From contig NZ_CP075524.1 of assembly GCF_025808395.1 (NCBI RefSeq), positions 2,046,001-2,110,000 of the forward strand: a stretch of 64,000 nt of DNA. The letters are read 5' to 3'. Source of the stretch: Microcella sp. GTDB taxonomy: Bacteria; Actinomycetota; Actinomycetes; Actinomycetales; Microbacteriaceae. Positions 16,868 to 27,315 of the stretch are shown in pieces (positions within the stretch are counted from its first letter, which is position 1; the number at the start of each line of letters is the position of its first letter). The notes under the pieces are model-generated. The model had not been told where the DNA came from and made no database searches. It was given only the letters and a program-made list of their open reading frames with translations. Made by a program: the position numbers and the translations under genes.

Positions 16868-18028
16868 GTGCACGTCGCGCATCTCACGCTCGCTGACTTC
16901 CGCAATTACGAGCATGCCGAGATCGCGCTCGACCCTGGGGCAGTGCTGTTCGTCGGGCGCAACGGTCAAGGCAAGACGAATCTGGTCGAGGCGATCGCGT
17001 ACGCCGGCACCGCGAGCTCGCACCGGGTGTCGACCGATCAGGCACTCATCAGATTCGGCGCAGAGTCGGCGATCATCAGGGCTCGAGTTCACCACGACGA
17101 TCGCGCGATCGTCGTCGAGATCGAACTGAATCGAGGGTCGCCGAATCGCGCGCAGGTCAATCATTCGGCCGTGCGGGTGCGCGACCTGCCCCGCTACTTC
17201 TCGAGCGTCGTCTTCGCTCCTGAAGATCTGGCTCTGGTGAGAAGCGACCCTGCGGTGAGGCGAGGTTTTCTCGACTCCCTCGTGGTGCAGAAGACGCCTC
17301 GCTTCGCCGGAGTGATGGCCGACTACGAGCGAGTCGTGCGCCAGCGCAATTCGCTGCTGAAGTCAGCCCGCGCCTCGCGACTGCCAGCCGACAAGCTGAC
17401 CACTCTCGATGTCTGGGATGACCGGCTCGTATCGCTCGGAACCGAGATCATCATGGCGCGCGCGGCGCTCGTCAACGACCTGCAGCCGCACGTTGCTCGG
17501 GCGTACTCCGCCGTGGCGGGCGACGAGCACCGCACGCGACTGAGCATGCGGTTGAGCGTCAACGGTCGCGGCGATGATGAGGCCGCGACCTCGGTCGACG
17601 ACCTCGCCGACGACTCTGCCGACCAGGTTGCAGAGAGGTTTCGCCAGGCATTGATCGAGAATCGTCGGGCAGAGCTCGACCGAGCTGTCACGATGATCGG
17701 GCCGCACCGCGATGATCTCGTGCTCGAGCTCAACGACCTGCCGGCGCGAGGCTATGCGAGCCACGGCGAGAGCTGGTCGTATGCCCTCGCGCTGAAGCTC
17801 GCGTCTGCCGAAGTGCTGAGAGAGAACGCCGTCGCCGGCGACCCGGTGCTCATTCTGGACGACGTGTTCGCCGAACTCGACGAGGGTCGACGCGAGAGAC
17901 TCGCCGATGCAGTGGGTGGTTTCGAGCAGGTGCTCATCACGGCGGCGGTCGGCGCCGATGTTCCCGAGCGTCTCGCGGCGCGCAGAATCTCGGTGGTGGC
18001 CGGAACGATCGTGCAGGACGAGTCATGA
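16868..18028 (+). CDS. recF: DNA replication/repair protein RecF
   Basis: A 386-residue SMC-like ATPase with Walker A GRNGQGKT (30-37), a signature region SYALALKLASAEVL, and Walker B LILDDVFAELDEGRR. With RecO/RecR it loads RecA at gaps. It starts with GTG 5 bp after the dnaN stop and overlaps the next gene by 4 nt (ATGA). Confidence 0.96.
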   Translation: MHVAHLTLADFRNYEHAEIALDPGAVLFVGRNGQGKTNLVEAIAYAGTASSHRVSTDQALIRFGAESAIIRARVHHDDRAIVVEIELNRGSPNRAQVNHSAVRVRDLPRYFSSVVFAPEDLALVRSDPAVRRGFLDSLVVQKTPRFAGVMADYERVVRQRNSLLKSARASRLPADKLTTLDVWDDRLVSLGTEIIMARAALVNDLQPHVARAYSAVAGDEHRTRLSMRLSVNGRGDDEAATSVDDLADDSADQVAERFRQALIENRRAELDRAVTMIGPHRDDLVLELNDLPARGYASHGESWSYALALKLASAEVLRENAVAGDPVLILDDVFAELDEGRRERLADAVGGFEQVLITAAVGADVPERLAARRISVVAGTIVQDES

Positions 18029-18555
18029 CCGAGCCGGGTACTGATGACCTCGTACCCGCCGACGAGCTCGAGCCCGAGAGCGAGGCGGTGGCCGTCTACC
18101 TGCGGCTGCGTCGACTGTTCGGCGAGCCTGGTGCGCGCTCTGCTGATGCGCGCAAGCGGGCGATCAGGCTTCCCGGCGACTCGACTGCCTTCGGTGCGGG
18201 CCGTGACCCCGAAGACCTGGGCGCGGTGCTCGAGGGCATGACTCAATCGCTCGGCTGGTCGTCTCCGCTCGCGAGGGGCGAGCTGCTCGTGTCGTGGCCC
18301 GAGCTCGTGGGGCCGGAGGTCGCAGCGCACTGCGAGCCAGCCGGCATCGACGAGGGAGTGCTCACCGTGCAGTGCGACTCGACGGCATGGGCGACGCAGT
18401 TGCGCATCATGCGCGCCGACATTCTCACGACGATCGTGCGGCGATTTCCCGAGGCGCAGGTGCAGAGCATCCGTTTCATCGGTCCGGGCGCGCCGAGCTG
18501 GAAGCGGGGCCCGCGCTCGGTGCCGGGCAGAGGGCCCCGCGACACCTACGGCTGA
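18025..18555 (+). CDS. DUF721 (DciA-related, Rv0004-like) protein
   Basis: A 176-residue protein with a DUF721 domain in the second half (SLGWSSPLARGELLVSWPELVGPEVAAHCEPAGI...WATQLRIMRADIL). DUF721 is related to DciA, which loads the replicative helicase in bacteria lacking DnaC-type loaders; its place between recF and gyrB matches mycobacterial Rv0004. A helicase-loading role is therefore likely (inference from family). It overlaps recF, so it is co-translated. Confidence 0.85.
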   Translation: MTEPGTDDLVPADELEPESEAVAVYLRLRRLFGEPGARSADARKRAIRLPGDSTAFGAGRDPEDLGAVLEGMTQSLGWSSPLARGELLVSWPELVGPEVAAHCEPAGIDEGVLTVQCDSTAWATQLRIMRADILTTIVRRFPEAQVQSIRFIGPGAPSWKRGPRSVPGRGPRDTYG

Positions 18556-18603
18556 GCATTGGGCGTCGCGATCACAAATCACTCCACCACAGCCACGAAA
18601 TCT

Positions 18604-18633
18604 CCCCAGAGGTACCGCCTGGCGCCTCTGGGG
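18604..18633 (+). terminator. Hairpin upstream of gyrB (possible terminator of the dnaN-recF operon)
   Basis: CCCCAGAGG (18604-18612) and CCTCTGGGG (18625-18633) form a perfect 9-bp stem with a 12-nt loop, 48 bp after the DUF721 stop. No T-tract follows, so it could instead be part of gyrB regulation. Confidence 0.5.
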
Positions 18634-18646
18634 GGCATTAACTTGG

Positions 18647-18652
18647 TAGGAT
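18647..18652 (+). promoter_or_regulatory. Candidate gyrB -10 element
   Basis: TAGGAT, preceded by TTGG, lies after the hairpin and about 75 bp before the gyrB ATG. It fits a TANNNT -10 box. No clear -35 is seen; the hairpin occupies that space. Confidence 0.4.
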
Positions 18653-18726
18653 GGACCCGCTGCAGGGGGCCCATCAGGCACCCGTGATCGGCCACCACGA
18701 TCGACCTCGGCGGGAGCCCCATTTCC

Positions 18727-20700
<1,974 letters not shown>

Positions 20701-20741
20701 TCGAGCACCGACCCGCTCACCACCACCAAGGGAAACTCTTC

Positions 20742-23315
20742 ATGGCAGACGACACGACCGGCACCGAGCCCATCGACGTTGACCCCGTCGACTACGGGCC
20801 AGGCGGCCGCGTGAACCAGGTCGACCTGCAGCTCGAGATGCAGCGCTCGTACCTCGACTACGCGATGAGCGTCATCGTCGGCCGCGCCCTGCCCGACGTG
20901 CGAGACGGGCTCAAGCCGGTGCACCGGCGCGTGCTCTACGCGATGTTCGACGGCGGGTACCGGCCCGACAAGGCGTACTCGAAGTGCTCGCGAGTCGTCG
21001 GCGACGTCATGGGCCAGTTCCACCCGCACGGAGACTCGGCGATCTACGACGCCCTGGTTCGACTCGTGCAGCCGTGGTCGATGCGCTACCCCCTCGCCGC
21101 CGGTCAGGGCAACTTCGGGTCACCGGGCAACGACGGCGCAGCCGCCCCGCGGTACACCGAGACCAAGATGGCCCCGCTCGCCATGGAGATGGTGCGCGAC
21201 ATCGAAGAAGACACCGTCGACTTCCAAGACAACTACGACGGCCGCACGCGTGAGCCGAGCATCCTGCCCTCGCGTTTTCCGAACCTGCTCGTCAACGGCT
21301 CGGTCGGCATCGCCGTCGGGATGGCCACCAATATTCCTCCACACAATCTGCGTGAGGTCGCGTCGGCCGCGCTCTGGCACCTCGAGCACCCCGACGCTGA
21401 TCGTGAAGAACTGCTCGACGCGATTCTGCAGCGGGTCAAAGGCCCCGACTTTCCGACTGGGGCGCAGATTCTCGGCGTCAAAGGCATTCACGACGCCTAC
21501 CGAACCGGCCGCGGATCGATCACGATGCGCGCCGTCGTCACGGTCGAAGAGATTCAGAACCGCACGTGCCTCGTCATCACCGAGCTGCCGTACCAGGTCA
21601 ACCCCGACAACCTCGCGATCAAGATCGCCGACCTCGTCAAAGAGGGAAAACTGGCCGGCATCGCCGACATTCGCGATGAGTCGTCGGGGCGCACCGGCCA
21701 GCGGCTCGTCATCGTGCTCAAGCGCGATGCGGTCGCGAAGGTCGTGCTCAACAACCTCTACAAGCACACGCAGCTGCAAGACAACTTCGGTGCCAACATG
21801 CTCGCGATCGTCGACGGCGTTCCGCGCACGCTGCCCATCGACGGATTCATCACCTATTGGGTGGCGCATCAGATCGAGGTCATCGTTCGACGCACGGCGT
21901 TCCGGCTCGCGAAGGCCGAGGCAGACGCCCACATTCTGCGCGGCTACCTCAAAGCACTGGATGCTCTCGACGAGGTCATCGCCCTGATCCGTCGCTCGCA
22001 GACCACCGAAGAAGCCCGCGACGGCCTCATGCAGCTGCTCGACGTCGACGAGCTGCAGGCGACGGCCATCCTCAATCTGCAGCTGCGCCGCCTCGCCGCG
22101 CTCGAGCGGCAGAAGATTCAAGACCAGGCCGACGAGCTCGAACGGCTCATCGCCGACTATCAGGCCATCTTGGCGAGCCCAGAACGGCAGCGCACGATCG
22201 TGAGCGACGAGCTCACCGAGATCGTCGATCGCTTCGGCGACGACCGGCGCACCGAGATCATGTTCGGCTTCGACGGCGACATGAGCGTCGAAGACCTGAT
22301 TCCTGAAGAAGAGATGGTGGTCACCGTCACGCGCGGCGGCTACATCAAGCGCACTCGCAGCGACAACTACCGATCGCAGCACCGGGGTGGCAAGGGCGTC
22401 AAGGGCGCACAATTGCGGGCTGATGATGTCGTCGAGCACTTCTTCGTCACGACCACGCACCACTGGCTGCTCTTCTTCACGACGACGGGGCGCGTCTACC
22501 GGCTCAAGACCTACGAGATTCACGAGGCCGGGCGTGACGCGAAGGGCCAGCACGTCGCCAACCTTCTCGCCCTGCAGCCCGACGAAGAGATCGCGCAGAT
22601 TCTCGACATCCGCGACTACTCGGTCGCTCAGCACCTGGTGCTCGCGACTCGCAAGGGCCTGACCAAGAAGACCGCCCTCACCGAGTACGACACCAACCGC
22701 ACCGGCGGCATCATCGCCATCAACCTGCGCGAGGGCGACAGTCTCGTCTCAGCGATGCTCGCCGACGACTCCGACGACATCCTGCTCGTCTCGCGCCTCG
22801 GCATGTCGCTGCGCTTCACGGCAGACGACTCGGCCCTTCGCCCCATGGGTCGATCGACGTCGGGGGTCACCGGCATGAAGTTCCGCGCGGGCGATGAGCT
22901 GCTGTCTGCCTCGGTCGTCGGTGAGCGCGGCTACGTCTTCGTCGTCACCGAAGGCGGCTACGCGAAGCGCACCGAGGTCGACCAGTACCGCGTGCAGCAG
23001 CGCGGTGGTCTCGGCATCAAGGTGGCGAAGCTGAGCGAAGACCGTGGAGCACTGGCGGGTGGGCTGATCGTCGCCGAAGACGACGAGGTGCTCGTGGTGA
23101 TGCAAAACGGCAAGGTGGTACGCTCTGCCGTGGCCGAGGTGCCCGCGAAGGGACGCGACACCATGGGGGTCGTGTTCGCGCGGCCCGACGATGACGACCG
23201 CATCATCGCCATCGCCCGCAACAGCGAGCGCAACCTGGTCGATCCAGATGCAGAGAACGAAGACACCACCGAGGCAGCACCAGTGGCCGAGGTCGGAAAG
23301 GACGAGAACGAGTGA
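20742..23315 (+). CDS. gyrA: DNA gyrase subunit A
   Basis: An 857-residue breakage-reunion subunit. The catalytic tyrosine is in AAAPRYTETKMAPLAMEM. The quinolone-contact region reads HPHGDSAIYDAL, so the positions equivalent to E. coli Ser83 and Asp87 are Ser and Asp, the susceptible-type residues. The C-terminal beta-pinwheel carries the GyrA box in QHRGGKGVKG. The acidic C-terminal tail is short. The stop overlaps the next GTG start. Confidence 0.98.
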   Translation: MADDTTGTEPIDVDPVDYGPGGRVNQVDLQLEMQRSYLDYAMSVIVGRALPDVRDGLKPVHRRVLYAMFDGGYRPDKAYSKCSRVVGDVMGQFHPHGDSAIYDALVRLVQPWSMRYPLAAGQGNFGSPGNDGAAAPRYTETKMAPLAMEMVRDIEEDTVDFQDNYDGRTREPSILPSRFPNLLVNGSVGIAVGMATNIPPHNLREVASAALWHLEHPDADREELLDAILQRVKGPDFPTGAQILGVKGIHDAYRTGRGSITMRAVVTVEEIQNRTCLVITELPYQVNPDNLAIKIADLVKEGKLAGIADIRDESSGRTGQRLVIVLKRDAVAKVVLNNLYKHTQLQDNFGANMLAIVDGVPRTLPIDGFITYWVAHQIEVIVRRTAFRLAKAEADAHILRGYLKALDALDEVIALIRRSQTTEEARDGLMQLLDVDELQATAILNLQLRRLAALERQKIQDQADELERLIADYQAILASPERQRTIVSDELTEIVDRFGDDRRTEIMFGFDGDMSVEDLIPEEEMVVTVTRGGYIKRTRSDNYRSQHRGGKGVKGAQLRADDVVEHFFVTTTHHWLLFFTTTGRVYRLKTYEIHEAGRDAKGQHVANLLALQPDEEIAQILDIRDYSVAQHLVLATRKGLTKKTALTEYDTNRTGGIIAINLREGDSLVSAMLADDSDDILLVSRLGMSLRFTADDSALRPMGRSTSGVTGMKFRAGDELLSASVVGERGYVFVVTEGGYAKRTEVDQYRVQQRGGLGIKVAKLSEDRGALAGGLIVAEDDEVLVVMQNGKVVRSAVAEVPAKGRDTMGVVFARPDDDDRIIAIARNSERNLVDPDAENEDTTEAAPVAEVGKDENE

Positions 23316-23719
23316 GTACTGTCGCCGAGAAGCTGCAACGCAAGTCGCAGCGCCAGGCCCCCACCAAGCAGGTGCGCCTCAAGCTCGTCTACATCGACTT
23401 CTGGTCGGCGGTGAAGCTGTCGTTCCTCGTCGCCATCTGCGGAGCCATCCTGCTGCTCGTCACCACCCTGCTCATCTGGATCGTGCTCAACTCATTGGGC
23501 GTCATCGAACAGGTCGACTCGGTGTTCTCTGACATCATCGGCGACGACGCGACGAGCCTCGCCAGCGTCTTCTCGCTCGGTCAGGTCATGTTCTTCGCCA
23601 GCATCGTCGCGGTGCTGAACATCGTCGGCGGTACCGCCATCGGCGCGATCAGCGCACTGCTCTACAACTTGAGCGTGCGACTCACCGGCGGGCTGCTGGT
23701 CGGCTTCACCAACAACTGA
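23312..23719 (+). CDS. DUF3566 membrane protein
   Basis: A 135-residue protein with a basic N-terminus (KLQRKSQRQAPTKQVRLKL), two membrane helices (about 33-60 and 92-120) and a short C-terminus. It is the DUF3566 protein regularly found after gyrA in Actinobacteria; its function is unknown. GTG 23312 overlaps the gyrA stop (GTGA), so expression is coupled to gyrase. Confidence 0.85.
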   Translation: MSTVAEKLQRKSQRQAPTKQVRLKLVYIDFWSAVKLSFLVAICGAILLLVTTLLIWIVLNSLGVIEQVDSVFSDIIGDDATSLASVFSLGQVMFFASIVAVLNIVGGTAIGAISALLYNLSVRLTGGLLVGFTNN

Positions 23720-23737
23720 CGCGTCGCCCCGCCCGAA

Positions 23738-23767
23738 TTGGGCGAGGGTCGACGGGTGCTGTACAGT
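23738..23767 (+). promoter_or_regulatory. Candidate tRNA-Ile promoter
   Basis: TTGGGC (23738-23743), 18 bp, then TACAGT (23762-23767), placing the transcription start about 9 nt before the tRNA. The -35 lies within a short CGCCC/GGGCG inverted repeat. Confidence 0.45.
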
Positions 23768-23782
23768 CGTATCCGGTCTCCC

Positions 23783-23856
23783 GGGGATATAGCTCAGGCG
23801 GTTAGAGCGCTTCGCTGATAACGAAGAGGTCCGAGGTTCAAGTCCTCGTATCCCCA
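23783..23856 (+). tRNA. tRNA-Ile (GAT)
   Basis: A 74-nt cloverleaf: acceptor GGGGATA paired with TATCCCC, discriminator A, anticodon stem CTTCG/CGAAG around CTGATAA (anticodon GAT), T-loop GGTTCAAGTCC. CCA is not encoded (CTCC follows the discriminator). Confidence 0.97.
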
Positions 23857-23875
23857 CTCCCCATCCTGTTTCACA

Positions 23876-23894
23876 GCTTCGGTAGAATCGAAGC
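23876..23894 (+). promoter_or_regulatory. Candidate tRNA-Ala -10 element inside a 6-bp palindrome
   Basis: GCTTCG, GTAGAAT, CGAAGC: a perfect 6-bp inverted repeat whose loop contains the -10-like TAGAAT (23883-23888), just before the tRNA-Ala 5' end. The repeat may be fortuitous. Confidence 0.35.
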
Positions 23895-23897
23895 CAC

Positions 23898-23970
23898 GGG
23901 GCCTTAGCTCAATTGGTAGAGCGCCTGCTTTGCAAGCAGGAGGTCAGGAGTTCGATTCTCCTAGGCTCCA
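23898..23970 (+). tRNA. tRNA-Ala (TGC)
   Basis: A 73-nt cloverleaf with acceptor GGGGCCT/AGGCTCC (one G-T wobble), D-arm AGCTCAATTGGTAGAGC, anticodon stem CCTGC/GCAGG around the loop with anticodon TGC, T-arm with TTCGATTC. CCA is not encoded. Its 3' end is duplicated 88 bp downstream. Confidence 0.97.
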
Positions 23971-24062
23971 CTCCTTGCCCGCCGCTCTGTCGCTCGCGCT
24001 CAGGCTCGACGCGCAACCGTCAGGGGCGGTCGCGGGAGTTCGATTCTCCTAGGCTCCACTCC
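23947..24062 (+). repeat. 28-bp direct repeat: duplicated 3' end of tRNA-Ala
   Basis: 23947-23974 (the tRNA T-loop to discriminator plus CTCC) recurs exactly at 24035-24062, offset by 88 bp. The second copy has no rest of a tRNA in front of it. The 60 bp between the copies contain no gene. This looks like the att-type duplication left by integration at a tRNA 3' end, or by slippage or recombination. Confidence 0.9.
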
Positions 24063-24080
24063 ATTGTTGATCGCGCCGCC

Positions 24081-24215
24081 GCTCCTGCGGCGCGATGGCG
24101 CTTCCGCGTCGCGAGCGTGGTCGCGACGCTTCGCGTGTTCGGCATGGGATGCTCGAGACCGCTCCTGCGGCGCGACGGCGCTTCCGCGAGACGAGCGTGG
24201 TCGTCTCGCTTCGCG
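24081..24215 (+). repeat. Two copies of a 55-bp hairpin-bearing repeat, 80-bp period
   Basis: 24081-24135 and 24161-24215 align without gaps, differing at 7 of 55 positions. Each contains a 9-bp stem with the same 6-nt loop GCGTGG (stems 24106-24114/24121-24129 and 24186-24194/24201-24209). Six of the seven differences are three compensatory pairs in that stem. The remaining gap sequence (24063-24286) shows no gene start supported by homology. Confidence 0.85.
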
Positions 24216-24286
24216 GCTCGAAGCGGGGTGGCACCAACGCGCTCACCCTCGACGCGCGCGGCCGATCCTCTCGTGACGTGACCGCT

Positions 24287-25192
24287 ATGGTGAAGCGTGT
24301 GACGAATGAACTCGAGCTCACCTTGTCAGACGGCAGGATCATCACCTACCTCGAGGCGGGCGACCCGGCGGGTGAACCTGTGCTGTACTCGCACGGAGCA
24401 CCGAGTGGCAAGCTCGAAATACTGTTCTTCGACCTGCACGAGCGGGCGGTCGCTGCGCGAGTGCGACTCATCGTCGCAGACCGACCAGGCGTCGGAGGCT
24501 CGACGGCGCAGCCTTCTCGCACGATGCTCGACGCCGGACGCGATGCATGCGAGCTCGCCGACGCGCTCGGCATCGAACGATTCGCGCTGCTCGGTTACTC
24601 AGTGGGAGGAGCCTTCGCCCTTGCGACACGGCACGTCGCCGCAGGCCGCATCACGGCGACGGCGATCGTGTCGGGAATCGGCCCCGCCGATGCGCCAGGC
24701 ATGACCGAGGGGCGATCGAGCGATGTCAGCCGAATCTTCAGCATGGCGATGAGGGCGCCTCGACTCACGCAGCTCATGCTGCGATTCATGAGGTTCGGCA
24801 CCCGCACACCAGATCGCATGATCGCCGCGACCGGCAAGAGCATGCCGCCGCCCGACCGCGCGGTCGCGGAACGGCAAGGAGCGGCGGAGCCATTCGCTGC
24901 TTTTCTCGCCGATGCACTACGAGAGGGCACGCGCGGCGTGCTTCGCGACCTTCAACTCGCGGCATCGCCGTGGGGATTCACGCCGCAGTCTGGTGCGAGC
25001 TCCGTGGCCGTGTGGCATGGAGCGGCAGACCGCAACGCCCCGGTCGGCAGCGCCCATTGGCTTGCGGATCGTCTGCCCGAGGCAGTCGTCACGGTGACCG
25101 ACGACGACGGCCACATCTCGCTCTTCGACCGTGAGGCCGAAGCCGTGCTGGTCACTCTGGCGGAGCTGTCTCGAGCAGCCCGAGTGGACTAG
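24287..25192 (+). CDS. Alpha/beta hydrolase fold protein
   Basis: A protein of about 301 residues. The nucleophile elbow is GYSVGG, the oxyanion region HGAPSGK, and the C-terminal acid and histidine are probably in GAADRNAP and DDDGHISLF. It matches the general esterase/haloperoxidase-like hydrolases; the substrate is unknown. The frame extends 64 codons upstream, but that part reads through the tandem hairpin repeats and has no family resemblance, so ATG 24287 (or GTG 24299) is preferred. It is monocistronic, converging on the next gene. Confidence 0.85.
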   Translation: MVKRVTNELELTLSDGRIITYLEAGDPAGEPVLYSHGAPSGKLEILFFDLHERAVAARVRLIVADRPGVGGSTAQPSRTMLDAGRDACELADALGIERFALLGYSVGGAFALATRHVAAGRITATAIVSGIGPADAPGMTEGRSSDVSRIFSMAMRAPRLTQLMLRFMRFGTRTPDRMIAATGKSMPPPDRAVAERQGAAEPFAAFLADALREGTRGVLRDLQLAASPWGFTPQSGASSVAVWHGAADRNAPVGSAHWLADRLPEAVVTVTDDDGHISLFDREAEAVLVTLAELSRAARVD

Positions 25193-25223
25193 TCGTAGTC
25201 GCTCGACCGCCCGCCGAGCACGA

Positions 25224-25790
25224 TCACTCTGCGACAGGCTCGAGCGACTCGTCTTCTTCGACCCACAGGTCGTCGTCGGCACGCAGTGTCTGCCATGCGG
25301 CGTAGGCGACCGCGCCGGCGGCGACGACGCCGAGGCCGATCAGAATGTACCGGCCGGGGCCGGGCGACTTCTTGACCTCGATGATGCCGACGCGCTGCCC
25401 GGCCTTGGTGGCGAGCTCGCGACCGGTGGCCGAGACCTGCCGCAGGGCATCCCGAATGCGCTTGTCGCGGGCCACGTCGAGAACGGCGATGGCCGAACCG
25501 ATCGCTCCGGTGACAGCGGGAAGCACATCGTCGACGAATCGGTCGCGCGTGGCGCTCGCCGCGTGCTTCACCGAGCCGACGCCCGCCTCGACAGAGGGCA
25601 CGACGCGCTTCTCGTAGGTGTGGCGCACTCGAGGCGCCACATCGTCGCGAGCGACATGCGCGGCCTGCCGACTCGCATCGCGCAGGATGCTGGCTGCATG
25701 CTCGAGAACCTCACGCTGCTCGTCCCAGACGTCTCCGGCCTCACGGCGAAGCTTCTTCAGCTGGCGCTTGTTCTTGCGTGACAGTTCCAT
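25224..25790 (-). CDS. Membrane protein of unknown function with Lys/Arg-rich N-terminus
   Basis: 188 residues from ATG 25790, which follows a GAGGAC ribosome-binding sequence. The N-terminus is basic (MELSRKNKRQLKKLRREAGD) and the first 130 residues look helical and amphipathic, with many Ala, Arg and Asp. One membrane helix (PGRYILIGLGVVAAGAVAYAAW) is followed by a strongly acidic tail (DDDLWVEEDESLEP). I do not recognise a family. It is divergent from the PPIase gene, with starts 123 bp apart. Confidence 0.75.
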   Translation of the reverse strand: MELSRKNKRQLKKLRREAGDVWDEQREVLEHAASILRDASRQAAHVARDDVAPRVRHTYEKRVVPSVEAGVGSVKHAASATRDRFVDDVLPAVTGAIGSAIAVLDVARDKRIRDALRQVSATGRELATKAGQRVGIIEVKKSPGPGRYILIGLGVVAAGAVAYAAWQTLRADDDLWVEEDESLEPVAE

Positions 25791-25912
25791 GGCGTCCTCC
25801 TCGGTCGACGATTGGCGACGCCACCATCCTGGCACCGATGCGGTGTTCTCCCCACCGGCGTCTATCGAATGCTCAGGATTCCGCCAGCGCGCTCCGTGCC
25901 AGAATGGGCATC

Positions 25913-26455
25913 ATGACGATTCACACTGCTGTCGCCACCATTCACACCAACCACGGCGACATCGTCGTCAATCTGTTCGGCAACCACGCGCCGAAGACGG
26001 TGAAGAACTTCATCGGCCTCGCGACCGGCACGCAAGAGTGGACCCACCCGGCCACCGGTCAGAAGACCACCGAGCCGCTCTACAACGGTGTCATCTTCCA
26101 CCGCATCATCACCGACTTCATGCTGCAGGGCGGAGACCCGCTCGGGCAGGGCATCGGCGGCCCCGGGTATGAGTTCGACGACGAGATTCACCCCGAGCTG
26201 CAGTTCACCGAGCCCTACCTGCTGGCGATGGCGAACGCCGGCAAGCGCATGGGCAAAGGCACGAACGGCTCGCAGTTCTTCATCACCACCAAGCCGACCA
26301 CGTGGTTGAACGGCAACCACACCATCTTCGGTGCCGTGGCCGACGACGAGTCGAGGAAGGTCGTCGACGCGATCGAAGCCGTGCCGACCAACGCGAACGA
26401 CAAGCCGCTGACCGACGTCGTCATCTCGTCGATCGAGGTCGTCGAGGTCGCGTGA
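25913..26455 (+). CDS. ppiA: Peptidyl-prolyl cis-trans isomerase (cyclophilin)
   Basis: A 180-residue cytoplasmic cyclophilin. Active-site motifs: FHRIITDFMLQGGDP, ANAGKRMGKGTNGSQFFIT and WLNGNHTIFG (Arg, Phe, Gln-Phe-Phe, and His at the usual places). It equals Rv0009 of mycobacteria by position. ATG 25913 begins MTIHTAVATI; ATG 25904, three codons earlier, is also possible. The stop overlaps the rhomboid start. Confidence 0.95.
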   Translation: MTIHTAVATIHTNHGDIVVNLFGNHAPKTVKNFIGLATGTQEWTHPATGQKTTEPLYNGVIFHRIITDFMLQGGDPLGQGIGGPGYEFDDEIHPELQFTEPYLLAMANAGKRMGKGTNGSQFFITTKPTTWLNGNHTIFGAVADDESRKVVDAIEAVPTNANDKPLTDVVISSIEVVEVA

Positions 26456-27300
26456 CCGACTCGACCGGGGGCGCAGCGCGCGCCGGGTCTAGCGACGACG
26501 TCTGCTACCGCCACGGCGACCGGCGCAGCTTCGTGCTGTGCCAACGCTGCGGCCGCACGATCTGCCCGCAATGCCAGATACCTGCGGCCGTCGGAGTGCA
26601 CTGCCCGGAGTGCGTCGCCGCGGCACGAGCCGCACAGCCGCCGAGGCGTTCTGCGCTCGCGCGCGCGTTTCGGCCCGGAAGCCGCGTGCCCGTCGTGTCG
26701 TACTCGATACTCGCGACGACCCTCGCCGTGTTCGCGCTGCAGCTGCTCAGCCAAGGTGTGGTGACGAGTGCTCTCGCCTACTACCCGCCGCTCACCCTGC
26801 AAGAACCGTGGCGCATGCTCACCGTGTCGCTCGTGCACAGCGATCGCTCGTTCTTCCACATTCTGTTCAACATGTACTCGCTGTTCGTGCTCGGGCCGTT
26901 GCTCGAATCGCTCATCGGCCGGGCACGCTTCGGCGCGGTCTACATCTTGTCGACGCTCGGCGGATCGGTGGCGGTGCTGTGGCTCGCACCGGGCAGCATC
27001 GTCGTGGGAGCATCTGGAGCGATCTTCGGGTTGCTGGGCGCGTTCTTCGTCATTCAACGCCGCCTGGGCGGCACCAGCATTCAGCTGATCGTCATCATCG
27101 CGATCAACCTCGCGCTCGGCTTCTTCGTGCCCGGAATCTCGTGGCAGGCGCACATCGGCGGCCTGCTCGTGGGCGCGGCCTGCGCGGCGGTGCTCATGCG
27201 CACGCGTCGCGCAGACCAGCAACGACGTCAGGCCCTCCTGCTCGTCGGCATCGGGGTCGTGCTGGTGGTCGCCACGGTGGCGCGATTCGCCCTCGCCTGA
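26452..27300 (+). CDS. Rhomboid family intramembrane serine protease with N-terminal zinc-finger-like motif
   Basis: 282 residues from GTG 26452, which overlaps the ppiA stop. The N-terminus has a B-box-like Cys/His cluster (CYRHGDRRSFVLCQRCGRTICPQCQ...HCPECV). About six membrane helices follow. The catalytic serine is in GASGAIFG and the catalytic histidine in WQAHIGG, and the helix-2 HIxFNMYSL motif is present (HILFNMYSL). It should cleave membrane protein substrates within the bilayer; none is known from context. Confidence 0.92.
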   Translation: MTDSTGGAARAGSSDDVCYRHGDRRSFVLCQRCGRTICPQCQIPAAVGVHCPECVAAARAAQPPRRSALARAFRPGSRVPVVSYSILATTLAVFALQLLSQGVVTSALAYYPPLTLQEPWRMLTVSLVHSDRSFFHILFNMYSLFVLGPLLESLIGRARFGAVYILSTLGGSVAVLWLAPGSIVVGASGAIFGLLGAFFVIQRRLGGTSIQLIVIIAINLALGFFVPGISWQAHIGGLLVGAACAAVLMRTRRADQQRRQALLLVGIGVVLVVATVARFALA

Positions 27301-27315
27301 CACACGACGAAGAAG

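Noticed and set aside
23312..23719. DUF3566 protein as a tRNA- or gyrase-modifying toxin
   Set aside because: It is a two-helix membrane protein of a conserved actinobacterial family; nothing suggests a toxin.
24035..24062. A second tRNA-Ala
   Set aside because: Only the T-arm and acceptor 3' half are present; D-arm and anticodon are missing.
24095..24286. 64-codon N-terminal extension of the alpha/beta hydrolase
   Set aside because: It is a translation of the tandem hairpin repeats, Arg-rich, with no relation to hydrolases; the conserved part begins after ATG 24287.
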